A program made the position numbers and the translations under genes. This document shows, one piece after another, positions 5,780 through 5,887 of a DNA stretch of 5,887 nucleotides. The notes under the pieces are model-generated. The model saw nothing but the letters and a program-made list of their open reading frames with translations. It was not told the origin of the DNA and searched no databases. Location: the NCBI GenBank assembly GCA_964556005.1, contig CAZKUR010000146.1, positions 1 through 5,887 of the forward strand, written 5' to 3'. This stretch comes from CAZKUR01 sp964556005. Its GTDB lineage: Bacteria; Bacteroidota; Ignavibacteria; Ignavibacteriales; Ignavibacteriaceae. Position 1 is the first letter of the stretch. Each line of letters starts with the position of its first letter.

Positions 5780-5887
5780 GTCATTTGCACCGAGTCTTCG
5801 GGAGAAGCAATCTTCTTTTATATTAAAAATGGGATCACTTCACCTGCCTGCGCGAAGCCGCTTCGGCAAAGGCAGGCTTCGTTCGTG
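5780..5887. repeat. Dispersed palindromic repeat, third copy, cut by the window end
   Basis: It begins gtcatttgcaccgagtcttc, which closely matches the reverse complement of the right arm of the first copy (the shared core cgagtcttcg followed by gaagcaatct). It continues through an AT-rich centre into gggatcacttcacc (5831-5844), a GC-rich insert (5843-5876) and cttcgttcgtg at the window end. The pattern of the other copies predicts atgac as the next bases outside the window. Confidence 0.65.
5843..5876. repeat. GC-rich hairpin module inside the third repeat copy
   Basis: cctgcct (5843-5849) pairs with aggcagg (5870-5876). Within it, gccg (5857-5860) pairs with cggc (5864-5867) around a three-base loop. 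It stands out sharply from the AT-rich surroundings and is absent from the other two copies, so it looks like an insertion within the right arm of the repeat. Confidence 0.6.

Noticed and set aside
5630..5887. CRISPR array or insertion sequence
   Set aside because: The repeats are inverted, imperfect and lack regular spacers, and no transposase or cas gene is present.

Overview
The window holds one five-gene cluster, entirely on the minus strand and read from right to left. It is flanked on both sides by non-coding DNA rich in dispersed palindromic repeats. The AT-rich composition, a TATATTTG element matching the Bacteroidota -7 consensus (TAnnTTTG) before the first gene, and the repeat style suggest a member of the Bacteroidota/Ignavibacteria group, possibly from a metagenome. 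This placement is inference; there is no rRNA or other marker in the window.

Layout in transcription order: a knotted carbamoyltransferase of the YgeW type (5522-4512); a threonine-synthase-like PLP enzyme split into two same-frame halves by one TAA codon (4505-4080 and 4079-3285); a MocA-type molybdenum cofactor cytidylyltransferase (3264-2590); a 487-residue fold-type II PLP enzyme of unknown reaction (2580-1117); and an XdhC/CoxI-family Mo-hydroxylase maturation factor (1120-245). Gaps are 6, 20 and 9 bases, followed by a 4-base ATGA overlap, so this is almost certainly one operon.

The combination resembles the ygeW/ygeX/mocA/xdh regions of E. coli and anaerobes, which have been linked to anaerobic purine/uric acid breakdown through ureido and 2,3-diaminopropionate-type intermediates. 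In that reading MocA and XdhC finish the cofactor of a molybdenum hydroxylase encoded elsewhere, the carbamoyltransferase recovers carbamoyl phosphate from a ureido compound, and the PLP enzymes break down the resulting amino acid. The hydroxylase, the hydrolases (HyuA, SsnA, YgeY types) and the YgfK-type reductase are absent here, so the pathway assignment is inference.

The most notable points are: (1) the in-frame TAA immediately followed by ATG inside the PLP-binding STGNA loop of the threonine-synthase-like gene; (2) a family of inverted repeats on both flanks (28-151, 5630-5764, 5780-end) whose half-arms show compensated base changes, indicating selection or templating at the level of small hairpins; and (3) departures from usual motifs in the carbamoyltransferase (HALP instead of HCLP) and in MocA (RMN instead of RMG). 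Bases 152-244 hold nothing I recognise.
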